Assembly: GCA_022605955.1 (NCBI GenBank)
Contig: JAKCOZ010000008.1
Location: forward strand, 25,669,083-25,733,082
DNA length: 64,000 nucleotides
Reading direction: 5' to 3'
DNA from: Rallus limicola
Taxonomy: Eukaryota > Chordata > Aves > Gruiformes > Rallidae
A program made the position numbers and the translations under genes. Below, one piece after another: positions 1 to 12,700 of this stretch (its first letter is position 1; each line of letters begins with the position of its first letter). Below the pieces are notes generated by a model. That model saw nothing but the letters and a program-made list of their open reading frames with translations. It was not told the DNA's origin and searched no databases.

Positions 1-1553
1 CATTGTTGTATTACATAGTAACTTATAAGAGAATACTGTGAAATGAAAAGCTGTATAAGGGCATTCCACAGATGCTTTTCTAAATATTTCCACCTGTTAT
101 GATGGTACTTGATGATTGTAATAGCTAAAACATCTGGTGATGGCTCACTGGTAGCTTTCTGTGATAACTTGCTACAGAAAAAATAGCAAGAAAAATAGTT
201 TCAGGTTTAAATACTCATTACCTTCACCTAATGTCTGCTTTATGGCTTTCACAGGTGGTTATTATTCAAGTGTCTTAAAACCTGTATTTTGCTGCAATTG
301 TGATTTATCAGGTTCACCTGAACTCAATATAGTGTTTTTGCATACTCTTCTTGTATAACTGTTGGTTTGATCTGAGTTTGGAGGAGAACATGCCCTACTG
401 CAGGGCAGCAAAGCAGTGTCAGCACTTTGCAGCAATTGCTTCTGAGTCCAGAAGCCTCACTGTAAAGTGAGGCACAGTAATTGGTTTCAGAAATAGCAGT
501 GATACCGTGATACCTGATCCTATTGATGAACTTACTTATAGATACTGTAGACCAAGAATAAAAGTTCCTTTATATAATTTTGAATTGTAAAAAGAGAAAC
601 AATATATCATTGGTGGCTTAGAAACTTAAAGGATGATATACGTATATGATATACATGTATGAGCTTGATTGGAGAAGAGAAAAGCTATAGCGTATCAGAC
701 TAGACATCCCTCTATCTGTCCCTGAGAACAGTCAGTAGCAAATGCCTGGATAGGTGGGGTGTATGTGTAGGATATAGGAGCATAACAGTCATGGGATGCT
801 ACTTCCTAGACTGATCTCCCAGACTCAAGCAATTTGTCACTCAAAGCCTTCTGGGAATAGGAACCCGTCTTTTGGATTTAATGCCCTTGATGGGAGTTCC
901 TAATCTTGATGTTATCCAGGGGGTCTTTTTTTTTTTTTTTCCACCACATTGAATTGAAAATGCTTAAGTAGCTTGAATATGCTTGAAAGATAAAGAGCCC
1001 GACTTATTTAGATGGTTTGGAATTGGCAGTCAGAACAACAGTAGTGACAAAACCAAAAGAAGCAGGAGATAAAGTACTTGGGTATCTCTTTCTCTTGTGG
1101 GCAATTATTTAGCCTCGATGCTGACCTTGTTCTAAAGTGTGTTGAAGAGCGCACATTTTAAGTCATGTGCAGTCTGTTAGGAGAAGTGAAAGCAATGCTG
1201 TACCTTGTGTCAAACTGGAAAGAAAGAGTGTTTTTTTTAAACTAACCCTGGAAAAAGTATATAGTTACTTTTCATGTTACTTTTTTTGCTCAACTTAGCC
1301 AAGTACAATGTTTGGGATCGTTAGTAGTATTGCTTCTAAAATGCCTTATAAACATCATTAATGGTTATACTACACTGAGCAAATCCTGACTGGGCAGTCT
1401 CTTTTTGCCATGTTATGTGTTGCAGAAGTATTGTGTCACAGGTCTGTAAATTATAATCCTGCTTTAAGGGAAAGTGTCAATCTTCATGGTTCATATATAC
1501 TCAAAATCACATTTATCTTCAAACAGAAGATGTATTGAAAAACTTCCAAACTG

Positions 1554-1578
1554 ATATATACGTGTGTATATATATATT
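1554..1578. repeat. (TA)n/(TG)n microsatellite
   Basis: Short alternating pyrimidine-purine run, atatatacgtgtgtatata followed by tatatt. No other significance seen. Confidence 0.75.
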
Positions 1579-1997
1579 AAAAAATACAAAATTAGGTATT
1601 TTAAGAAAATCTGTAGTTAATTTTTTTGTTTCAGAATTATCATAATGGAATAGTACATGCTTTTTTAAATTTTCCAGGTAGTTAATATTGAAGTCTGGTT
1701 TGTGGTATGTGAAGACATGTAATTTGAGATACATTTTTGCATTTGAAGGAGACTTAAAGCTGTAGCTCCTGTAATTAACTCTAAATGGAATCTTTGTGGG
1801 ATAAAACTAATTCCAACCCTTTTCCTGCTTTTTTTTTTTTAAATTAACACCTGTGCATGTTGAGAACATGGTGTTTTTGTCACAGGTGTTTGAAAAGCTC
1901 GGTGTGGCACTTGCTTTCCCTGTGCAAAAAAGTGCAGCAGGGGCTTAAAAGCCTGTTCTACTATGCATGCAGTTAAACTGAGATTCTCTGGTTTTTT

Positions 1998-2064
1998 AAT
2001 ATATAAATACACACACATATATTTATATATAGAGAGATATATGCATATATTTATATATGCATGC
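1998..2064. repeat. AT/CA-rich simple repeat with 10-bp palindrome
   Basis: Run of ta, ca and ga dinucleotides. Arms atgcatatat (2041-2050) and atatatgcat (2053-2062) form a perfect inverted repeat around tt. Ordinary microsatellite. Confidence 0.8.
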
Positions 2065-3661
2065 TAGCTTTCATCTCTGCAGATTCTCTCCATCAAGTCA
2101 CTTGTTTGTCATTATACTTAAACCAGTTCAGTCTGGTGATTCAAAGAAGCTGTAAACCCAATTTGCCAGGCCACTGTGTTTACTTAGCGGACTGGTGAAC
2201 TCGTGAGACAACTGTTAATATCAATTTACAAAAAAATGTAACAGAGAGAAAGCTTGGTGCTGGTTTGCTTCCATATTATTTCAGATACCACCTAGGAATG
2301 TTTTTGTTTATTTCAATTCTTGCTTAAAGTTACTATGTTTTTTAATAAACATGAAACAGGCTTTAAGTAAGAGAGTGTTTAATGATATTAAAGAACTTTA
2401 AAATATTTTCTATGTACACACTTTTTTAAAAGAAGCTTGACAACAAAGTTCTGTGACTCTGTTGAGATGCAAATGATAAATCTGGGGGCAAAGAAAACAT
2501 AGTCTCTTATAGCAACTTGTAGAAATAATTAAAATTATATTAAAGGATGATCATTGCCTTTGCTGAGAAATAAGATGAAAATCAGTGCTGCTCTCTGTAG
2601 TGCCAGAATGGAAGAACAACACAAAGAATTTATCCTTTGTGGAAAAACTTCCAAAGAACAAAATTGTAGGCCCTGTGGGCTGTAAAATCTAATCTTCTTA
2701 TTTAAACTATGCGTGAACTAGCTAGAACTTGATATTGTTTATGTGATATACTGAACATTAATTGTTCTGTTTAATAAAAAAATAGTGGGTTTTTTTGTCT
2801 TTTGGTTAAAGGGCTTAGTCATAGTATTCCAACTTCATGTAATTATTAATGCTGTATCAAATTAGAATATAAGTAAGCATGATTTTATTAGAACATGATG
2901 AGAGAAGAGGTTCTATGAGATTCAGATCTAATTTCTTCCACCCTATTGGAACATCTTCACAAAAATAAATTCTTGGATCATCTCTTATCTTTTTTTTTTC
3001 TAGAAAACAGATGAGCCCATTTAAATGTCTTCAGCTTTAGTTGCAACAGTATACAATGTATCACAAATTGTATTTGTTAGTGGTTGCTGTTGTAGATTGA
3101 CCAGCATCAGTCTCCTGTACACTGGTTTGGCCACAATGCCAAATAAAAAGCCTTTAGTTGTGAATGGATTGTTTTTGTAACATGTGATACAAGCCTTACC
3201 ATGATTTTCCTTTTTTAAGGTGTGCATTACAAATGTTGTAGTTATTTCAGACCTTTTAATGTGAATGAATGCAGTAACGTAACTAAAAGAACAGTGTACT
3301 ACATTACTTATGTTTTTGTTATATAGGCATCTGGTTATGGCATGATACAGACATTTATATGATTATTTTTCTTTTTTTTTTATAGAATAGATATGTATTT
3401 GAAAGCATACTTCTCAGTTACTATTTGCTTCTCTCTTCATTTACCCCACAAAAAGGCAAATCCTTTTTGAATCTGGACTTGGTACAAAGACAAAGCTTTT
3501 CATATGCTGATGACATTCATGAAAATAAGCATGTTTTTCCATAACTTTTTTTTTCACAGGTGTTTGTCATGCATTTGTTGCATATAAAGCTCAGAGATTC
3601 TTTTGACAACTTGAAATGTTCTGCAAAACTGCATAGTACTCCTGTGTGTTCATGTTTACAG

Positions 3662-3738
3662 GCTGTACATCTGGCGCAGGCAAGTTTCCAGATTGAGGCC
3701 TTTGGCACCAAATTCATCCTTGACCTCACACTGAATAA
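3662..3738 (+). CDS. ADAM23: ADAM23 coding exon (prodomain; probably exon 3)
   Basis: 77 nt, entering in phase 0 and leaving two bases of a codon. It encodes [20 protein letters not shown] and six more residues, which match the ADAM23 prodomain closely. Acceptor is gtttacag, donor AA|gtaagt. The start is set by the ag at 3660-3661 and by the family sequence. A stronger-looking acceptor 102 nt upstream would add an in-frame extension (see findings). Confidence 0.95.
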
Positions 3739-6700
3739 GTAAGTGCTCAATTCGAGGTTTGTTTATTTATTTATTTATTTATTTATTTATTTCTTGCTCT
3801 AGTTATCTTTAAATCATGGTACAAGATGAGGGCATAATCCCAAGATCTAAGAGAAAGTATGCAGTTACCCAAGTTAATGCAAAATAACACTTAGCCTTTT
3901 TTAAGCAAGGCAACTGTTACGTTTGCTGGTGCTTATAACATGCATACATTAAAAATTTTATAATTCATTATAAAATAAATTATGATAGAGTGATTCTAGT
4001 ACCAATGGTGCTTGAAAGGTGTGGCTTTCCTTGTGCATTTTTTAAAATTTATTGATGAACTATACTGCAGATGTTATTTCAGTTGCTCAAATTGGTGTGT
4101 AGAGGTATTTGTAAATACTTGTATGGATGGCTCATCTTTAATGGTCTGGAAAAACGTATTCTTCTCACTATAATCATGAAGTTCCTAATAAGGTGGGAAT
4201 CCTAACTTGTTTTGCTGTACTGAAAAGTGCAGGTAGTCTGTTTACCAGTAAGATAAGTCTTCTAGAGCTGCTGATTATATAAAATTGTGTGACTTATAAT
4301 GCAGGTCAATGATGGTTTTGTTGTTTGTATCTATTTATATCCCCATCTGAAGGAATGGAACTATGTGATTTTCTAAAAAGTTTAATTACATTTTTTTGCT
4401 ACTGAAAGTTTACACTGAGGAAGTTTAAGAAGAAGGTAGAAGGATAAACTTATTAATAAATACTGGACATGTAAAATTATGTCCAGTGTTGTTTAAGTGC
4501 ATTTGTTCCTTCTGCTGCCTTTGAGGTTTTCAGCACACTTAAAGGAGAAACAAATTTACAGAAACAATTGCATATTGGTTTAAAAAAAACCAACATGTGC
4601 CTCTGGTTGTGAGGTCTTATCTTATTCTTAACCATCATGTAATGAAGTTTTGCTGGGGAGAGAAACACAAGCTTATTAAATCTAATAGCTTTCCAAAGCA
4701 TCAAGTGATGGCTTTTTAAAATTTGCTGAAATATTATATTCATGTATTTTCTGCTTGCCTACTAATTATCAGATATTTTGCTGTAATGGTGAACTGGAAA
4801 CATTTCCCTTCATCCATGCATGATTTTGAGGTTAGATTGTTCTTGCAGCTTCATCTTTTAAAATGTGACACATTCTGAAGTTGCTGGCAAGAGATGAGTT
4901 AGTACAAAGTCAGGGACTGGCACACGGAAGGAGAAAGAAGGCTTGAAGATAGTTGGGTGTTCTCTAGCTGCTGGAAGAACTGTAATGTAGTACAAGATTG
5001 TGGGGTTTTTTTAATGAGAGTTGGAGTTCGACCCATGCAGAGTAATTCTAGCGTGATAATCATGACGTGTTTGTGAGGGGAACATGTATCTAGTGGCCTC
5101 TTAAGCAACAAGAATTTTCTCCTCTTGATTTGCTTACGTGTCTAGACAGTAGCAAAACTGAGCACAAATTCATAAGATGGTACTGTACCTAGGATATGGC
5201 TGATCCCACACACCATCACAGAAAAAAACATTGCCTTTACTAGCACCATATGTAAATGCAAACAGCACTCAAGTAAACAAGCATGTGGACAGTCTGATAA
5301 AGTTTTCTCCAACTGATGGGAATTGGAAGTTTGCTGGTGAAACACATCCATCAGTCCTCTGGTCTATTCCTTGCTCACTGGGTTAAACTGTGGATCTTTC
5401 CAGACACAGGTCTTCTCATAGTTGTTGACCAACACTGAAGCTTGCATACAAATCATGCTTATGCAGAATAGAGAGCAAAGTCCGTAGACAATATTACAGT
5501 AGGATCCAATAAAGACATAGGACAGATTGCAGTGATCAGGTGCAGGGCTGGGCCGAACAAACACTACTGACTTACAGCTTACATTAATGACTCCTTTTTA
5601 TGCCACTTCCTCTACATTTTTCCCATACTTGTTTTGTTCTGATTCACTTTCCCTGCCTTTGACACTTCCCCTGAACACCCCATAAAAATGCTAGTGCATT
5701 TCCACAAGCCCTGCAGACATCCTTTAATAAGCTTGTTCTTTCTCAGGAGACCATGATGGCACTGTTTACCACTCCTTATGTGTTTTAAAGTTCTTACTGA
5801 ACCTCTTCAAGGCCATGTCTGAGTGGCTTCTTCCATGGCCTGACAGTCAGTCAGGGATAGTAATATATAATAATAATAATAAACAGGGATAGTAACAAAG
5901 ACCAGAACTCTCATCTCCTGTTCAGTAAAGTTTGTGTGTCTGCTGTTGGTTGCTTTTCCTGCCCTAGGGTTTTTTTTAATGCTGAATGGCTATTAACCAA
6001 GTATCTTCACAAACCCAGTAGCCTTACAGTCTACATATTCTTGCAGTGTTACCCATTGTCCAGCCCTGCTGTTTGTCCTTGCTTATTTATAGCACAAATG
6101 GTTCATACAGAAAGTAAACGTACATCTTTTCCCAGATGTAGTTGCTTTATCAGCAATGAAAATATGCAATCTCTGCAAAAATAATGGGAGATCACTTGCT
6201 GTGCACCTTCTGTGAAGAAGTTCTGCTCTTGGGATATCAAGAAATTTCTTACTGGCTACACGTAAGGTGCAGGGTGTTCAGGCCTTACGTGTATCCCTAC
6301 CATTTACCTTTTTATACATTAGGTCTTTTCCTAGCATCATAAGTGACGTTTGTCTCCTCATTTGGTTTTGCTTCAGAAAATGATGACTTCAAAAACCTCT
6401 CCTATCTTTTGACCTAAGACTCTAAAACTGTGAGTCATAAAACTTGTAACATCATAAATTGTGAATACCCATAGATGGTGATTTGAAAAAGACACATTTT
6501 TCTGTCTCAGTTATATGTATGTGTTCAGTAAAATGCTGCCTTTTTCTACTATGTTGGAATACAGGGAATTTTATTTGGCACACTAGTTAGAAGGAATGAT
6601 ACAAGAACAGGGCCACAGACTTGATCTGTTACATGCTATTGGCCAAAGCAATCCACTTGCAAGTGGAATACATACTCAAAATCCAGAATACCATTTTAGA

Positions 6701-9700
6701 TAAATAGGATGCTCTAGTATGGTATTCAGAATACAGTTTTGGATACTATGTCATATCATGGTACTGTGCTATGCCAGGGTATGGTACGGTACCATACCGT
6801 TTTGGATACCATACCAAGTTGAGCATATATTTATATTTATCTAAGATGACTTACTGTTGCCTAGTCTGTATTTGTATTCTGGTTTTGTCCCTGACTCTCT
6901 TCAGGAAAGTCCTTCAAGTATATAAAGCTAAAGTCAGAGGATGGTTGTTGCCTACAAACTGGTTCTAGTTTTAAGTTTTCTTTATTTTTGTTGGAATCTG
7001 TTCCAGTTGCTCTTTTTATAACCAGGAGTTAAATAAAACAGGAAATTCACTTACATTAATAACTGTCAGGATTTTGTAAGAACAGGTGGCAATCTGAAAT
7101 CAGTTTCTGGAGCATGTTAATATAAATCTTTCCTGATGGTTTCTATCTTGCTTTAGTGCACTGGCACTGACTGCTTGAAGGAAAAACATGTCCAATAGAA
7201 GCTCGTAAATCCAATGTGCAGAGGCAATTGAAATGTAAGACTTCTAGGGAGTTTGAGTGATTGATCAACTTTTCAGTTCCACAAGGCCTACACACAAGGT
7301 GTTAAACCAGATGCAATATAATTCGCTATACTGAAGGTCATTGTTGGCCAGTCTTTCTGACTCTAAGACTCGGGTAAAAAGGTCAGTATGCTACTCTGAA
7401 GCTTCAGACATCTTGTCCCTTACTGTACTTGAATGTTTGACCAGTTTCAGGCTGTTATTTTGGTGTCATGATACACAGTAATTGCAGGTATGTGGATTAT
7501 GGGAATTAATGCAAAATGTAGCACATTTTCTAATCTAAAATGGATTAACTAATGGTTTTAATTAATGCTCTTAGTACAAAAATGAAAGATTATAGGGTAC
7601 TAGTGGGGTAACGATTAATCACATTTCAAATCAGACATTTTATAGCTCTGCTATGATTGTCTGCCCAAGCTTGATAAATTCCATAGACAACAAGTAATAT
7701 GTAGCAAGTGGTATATGCAGCATGTCTTAACCCTATATAAAAAGCCTTTAAAAGTGTCCATTATTTTCAATAAACTCATATTTTTGTGTTCAAACAAGAT
7801 TATAAATTCATTTGTTATAACCTATTTGAGTAATCAACAATCCTGGTATAACCAAACAATTTATTTTTTTAAATTTATGTACTATGTAAACAATTATCTG
7901 TGAGGTGCTAACAATACTTTTTAGTGGTATCTTTTTGCATCAGTGTATAAAAGGCTTTTAAGTTGCTATTCTTCTGTTGAAAGAGAAGTGTTTCTGCAGG
8001 TAATTCATGTTCTGTTTAAAGTTAGCAGTCTTTATGTGCCGGTGTAGTTCTAAAACATTAGAGAGTAATGCCACCAAAAGCAGTGAATTAAAAAAGTTGA
8101 CTTGCTGTTTTTCTGTTTGGGTTTTTTTGGTTGGTGTTGTGTTTTGTTTGTTTGGTTTTTAGGGATGAATTTTCAGCCAGTAGTTAATAACAGACTCTCA
8201 ATAAAGGAATCTCCTCCAGCACTGGGGGCTGGGGCCTTGATATAGAGCCTTCTCCCCTGGGAAGGTGATGGTTGAGATCCATACAGGGATTGGGAAATTA
8301 TGTACCTGAGCTGGACAGAAACTGATGATAAAAGCCAAAATCTTCTCTCCCTTCCTGCTGAAAGCTTCCTTTAAAATTTAGGATTTTTGAGGAAGAGGAA
8401 AAAACATTCCCCAAACCCAGCCTAGATTTTTCAGCTTTTTCTCCTCTTTCCTGTAGATGCTTATCATTCCAGGAAAATACCTTTTTCTGGAAATGGACAT
8501 TTCTTCTTTTCAATAAAGAGATCATATGGAAAAAATCTGATGTCTTCTACATGAACTGAAAAAAACCCACTGCCACACTTGTCTGTGACAGGACTTAAAT
8601 ATTTGAGACATTAAAATATGATGACTCTTGTGAGCTGTCAGTCTTTTATGTGAAGTGCAGCAGTACAGCCAACAGCTAATTTATTACAGCTAATTTTATC
8701 CATCAGTTTAAAGCTTATAATTGTCATGTAGTCTTTGTATGTTTCCTTAGGGCTGAATTTAACTTGAGAAAAGTGCCAGAAGAGATTACACTGTTAGCAT
8801 AATTTTAAAAAACAGTAGGGCAGTAACTGAATTACTTGAGATTCTATTTGATTTTTTTTCTCAAAATTATTTTTTAATGGAAATGGGAAAACTAGTCACA
8901 GTTTTATAGAAGGAAACTTCAAATATTTATAACATTTCATAAACAAATAGCTAAGCACTTATGGTACTAAATGGATCCTAATAACATAAGCTGCATATAT
9001 TAAATATGATAATATTATTGGCACAAGTTTGACTCTAGACTGCTTAAAAAAATTTCTTACAGATGAGATGTAAAGAATTCAGTGTTTATACTTTACAGCG
9101 GCGCATGTGTACCCCTTGCGGTCTTGAATGTCTCTGCTGTAGACAGTTTACTGCCTCATTTGCTGCTCCCAGAACTGAGGCAGACTGAGACAGATACTAA
9201 AACCTCTCCATATTTTTCAAGACACATTAATGTGTGAAAAAAGCTTTCTCTTGTTGTTTTAAAAATTATAAAAACCTGACAGTGTGAAGAAGCTTCCTTG
9301 TCAATTACTGTGTTCAGCCATAAATTAAAAGCATGAAGTGAAAGTATTTCAGTTATACTGTCTTCTCTTTGTATTTTGTTTCTGTAATTCTAAGTGTTTA
9401 TCAGGTATTCTTCTCTATCCTGTCACTAAGTTTATGATAGAAATGTGTATCATATAGTATTATGTACGCATCACATTTGTATGTTTTCTAGTATGACCTG
9501 TCTAGTGTCTCAATTCAAATGCAGATCTTCTTGTTATGGGATATTGTGCATATTAACCTATTTATATGAGTTAAAGGATTGGAAGAACTTACAGAAAAGA
9601 TATCTATGGAGGGCCATTGAAAATAACTATAAAATCCTGGTTTCATACATGACTAGATGCTGAGAAAACTCCCCGAAAACTGGTACAAGCATGTGTTTTC

Positions 9701-12700
9701 TGTAAAAAATACTAAGCAGTTGTCTGACTTAATGTATCTTTTTTTTAGCTTATGTTCTTGTATTCCTTGCTCACTGTAACCTGGCAGTGGTGAAGAACTG
9801 TTATCTTTCTAATCCAGTAGATTTTTCACTGTGGTGCTGAGATGGTCCAGTATTGTCAAGTGAGATCTTTATGCCAAAGTGAATTATTGGCATCTCAGAT
9901 TCTGTTATAGTCAGGTGCAAATCTTCACATTGCAGCATTTATTAGTATAAAGTCTGTGTATGCTTGATACATGATTAAGAAAGTTTATCAGATTAGTTCC
10001 TAAGAGACAATATCACTCAGTTTAACTTGATCCAATGCCAGAGATAAAGTTGTTGAATATAGTTCAATGTGGAATCATGGATAAAGGGAACCAAAATAAG
10101 CTTTTTAGTTTGCCGGAGTACCAAAATGTATCTCAAATTCAGTTACAGTCAATCTAATCTGAAGGTGGTCAAGTCAGCTCTCTATATAAATAAACTTATT
10201 TCATTAGTCTTAGTACTAGAAGTAAAATTAAATCACACCAAAAAAAACCCCAACAAACCACCTGGCCACAACTGATTGGATTTTTCTTTCCTAGAAAGAG
10301 TTGGTTTAAATTGGACTGTGACCATTAGACACAAAGTTATCAGAACACACCAACATTCACTGAATTCTTTGAGAGCAGAGGAAACCTATTTCTTTTGTAT
10401 GTGAAAAAAGTTTGCTTTAAATGAAGGAGGCTTTGGGAATTATGATTACTATTGAATAAGACCATTCTGGCAAAGGCATACAGCAGCCCTCAACCTTACA
10501 CTACAGGTTAATAAAAGTCTGAATGATAATTCAAAACTACCTGTTTTCTAAGCTGGTGATGGCAAAAAGGGATGAATTAAAAAGTAGGATTTAATGAACT
10601 TGAGCAGTTGTTTTAATAAAATATTTTGTCAGTTGTTCTTCTCTGGAAGTTCTATCATCGCAAATTACACTGAGTTATTTTCCGTGACACAGTGCTTATC
10701 TGTAATGCTGGCTAGCCATTCATTTCTTTATATCCTTTTACACCACAGTTCTTAAAGTGTTATATTCAGTGCTACAGTATGAGAAAATATGGTGGAAACT
10801 GATGCAAGATCTTGTTCTTAGTACTCTAAACAACTCTTCAAGCCCCTACTTTCAAAATGCTTTCTGAAGCAGCTGTTAAAATTTAGCATGCTCTGTTCTC
10901 AGATGGGAGGCTTCAAGGCATATCTCAAGAAAGGATCGTAAGGATTTTGTTGTCTGAACTAATTTGGACTGACTCAGGGCTACCTGACCGACTTCAAAAT
11001 ATTCTTTCACACCAGTGAGATCTTTTCCCCATTTAAGTACCTCTTTAAAAATACCTAAAGTATCTGCTAGGTACTCTGTTTAATAAATTCATTGTGAAGT
11101 TGTCCTTTTCTCTACCTGAAAAACAACCCAAACAGAAATGAACAGCAAGATCCAGACCATGCAAGAAGTGATTTTTTTTTTTTTTTTTTAATTCTTTTTT
11201 AAAGTAACTGGACTGTTTACTGCTATTGAATAATTATGGTGTTATGGTATTAATAGCAGAAGTGAGTGGGAAAGTGTTTCCATAGTTATTAAGTAGTTAA
11301 TCTCTACACCTGCATCATTAGTTCTTTCTTTTAATTGCTTTTAAACACAGATGCTTAATCCACAGCATCATGTTTTGATTTTTAAGCTCCTTCAACATAA
11401 GAAGTAGTAATGAAACCGTGTTGTGTTGTTTTAAAACATAACAATGAATATTTGCAGTGTGTTTATTCCTTTGAGACACTCTTGTCAGAGCAGCTGCAAA
11501 GGCCACAGCCAAGTAAATACTACAGTAAAGACATGCTAGAAACTTAATAATACATTCCACTAAGTACAGTTGATTCAACGAGTTTGTGGATATAATTGAA
11601 ACCAACAATAAAAACAAGGTTCTAGATGGCCAGATGATACTGTCTTGCTGATGAACAAAATGCTGGAGTAAGGTTTAAATTTGTTTTTTGCATTTTTATG
11701 TGCTACAAAATTGTATCTGTCAAATGGACAAAACCATCTAACAGAAGTTCTATTAGGCAATTTCACTGTTTTGCTCAGATGCTGGTACTGAGCTAGAATT
11801 ATTTCAGGATACTTTAAAATGTTGATTGGTAAGAGGTTAGTATAAAGATAATTTGTCTGTAATCTAATTTTCTGCAGACTGTATACTAGCTTACTGGAAC
11901 CTAACTAGGTTACTCATATATAAGATTATATTATAGTCATTTGGTAGCTTTCACCTACCCAAATCAATTCTTTCCACTGGCATAGTTAGATGCCAGCTGA
12001 GCTACTTTTCATACTGCAGCTCTCCTGCTAATGATAACAGCAGCAGTGAAATATATGTCGGTCAAGTGGATGTGAGTTCTTCAGAAGGCATCTGCTGCTT
12101 GCTTTAACAGCTGGTCTATGTCTTTTAGGCAACAGCTCTTGGGAATGGCATATCCCTTTCCTGCTTATTTTGCTTCTGTAAATGTAATTCACACAGAAGA
12201 GCTCATGATGCAGGACAGTGTAATAAAAATGTTGGAAGAGCTATACAAAAGGACATAGAAAACAAAAGTTTTCATTACTTCACCATACTGTGATTCAATG
12301 TGTTCATCGTATGGCATCATATTTACTGTGTCATTAGCTTAAATATGTTTTTGGATGATAACATTGTTACTTGCACAATTGTTTCAATCAAAATGTGCAC
12401 TGTTTCTGATGCTCAGAATATTGAAAAAAAAATTTGCTGTACTAGATGCATTTCTGCTCAATCAAAATGTAAATAGATCAACTGAAAGGTGACAAAGCAT
12501 AGTCCAGTGTACATGAGTCACAAATGTATCTTCTAAATTTCAGGGCTGGCTTTCAGAGGTAAACTTAGGCATTCTGTAAATTAAAATGAAGGAAGAAGAG
12601 TTATTTTGTGATGTGGAGACTCCTACTTCATGCATGAGTTCTCAATCTCATTCCTCAGGTACTTGTACATGAGCTCTTACTCAGTGTATTCCAGGCCTTT

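Larger units (their letters stand above)
1..3661 (+). other. ADAM23: ADAM23 intron, 3' portion (upstream of first exon in window)
   Basis: No coding exon is recognisable here. I looked for the preceding prodomain exon (expected to carry a LIYYIN-like stretch) and did not find it, so it should lie before the window. The interval holds AT and CA/TA microsatellite runs (1554-1578, 1998-2064), a T tract at 925-941 and a strong cryptic acceptor at 3550-3559. Confidence 0.75.

Noticed and set aside
1..3550. Search for the preceding prodomain exon
   Set aside because: No stretch resembling the expected residues with acceptor and donor was found, so it is presumably upstream of the window.
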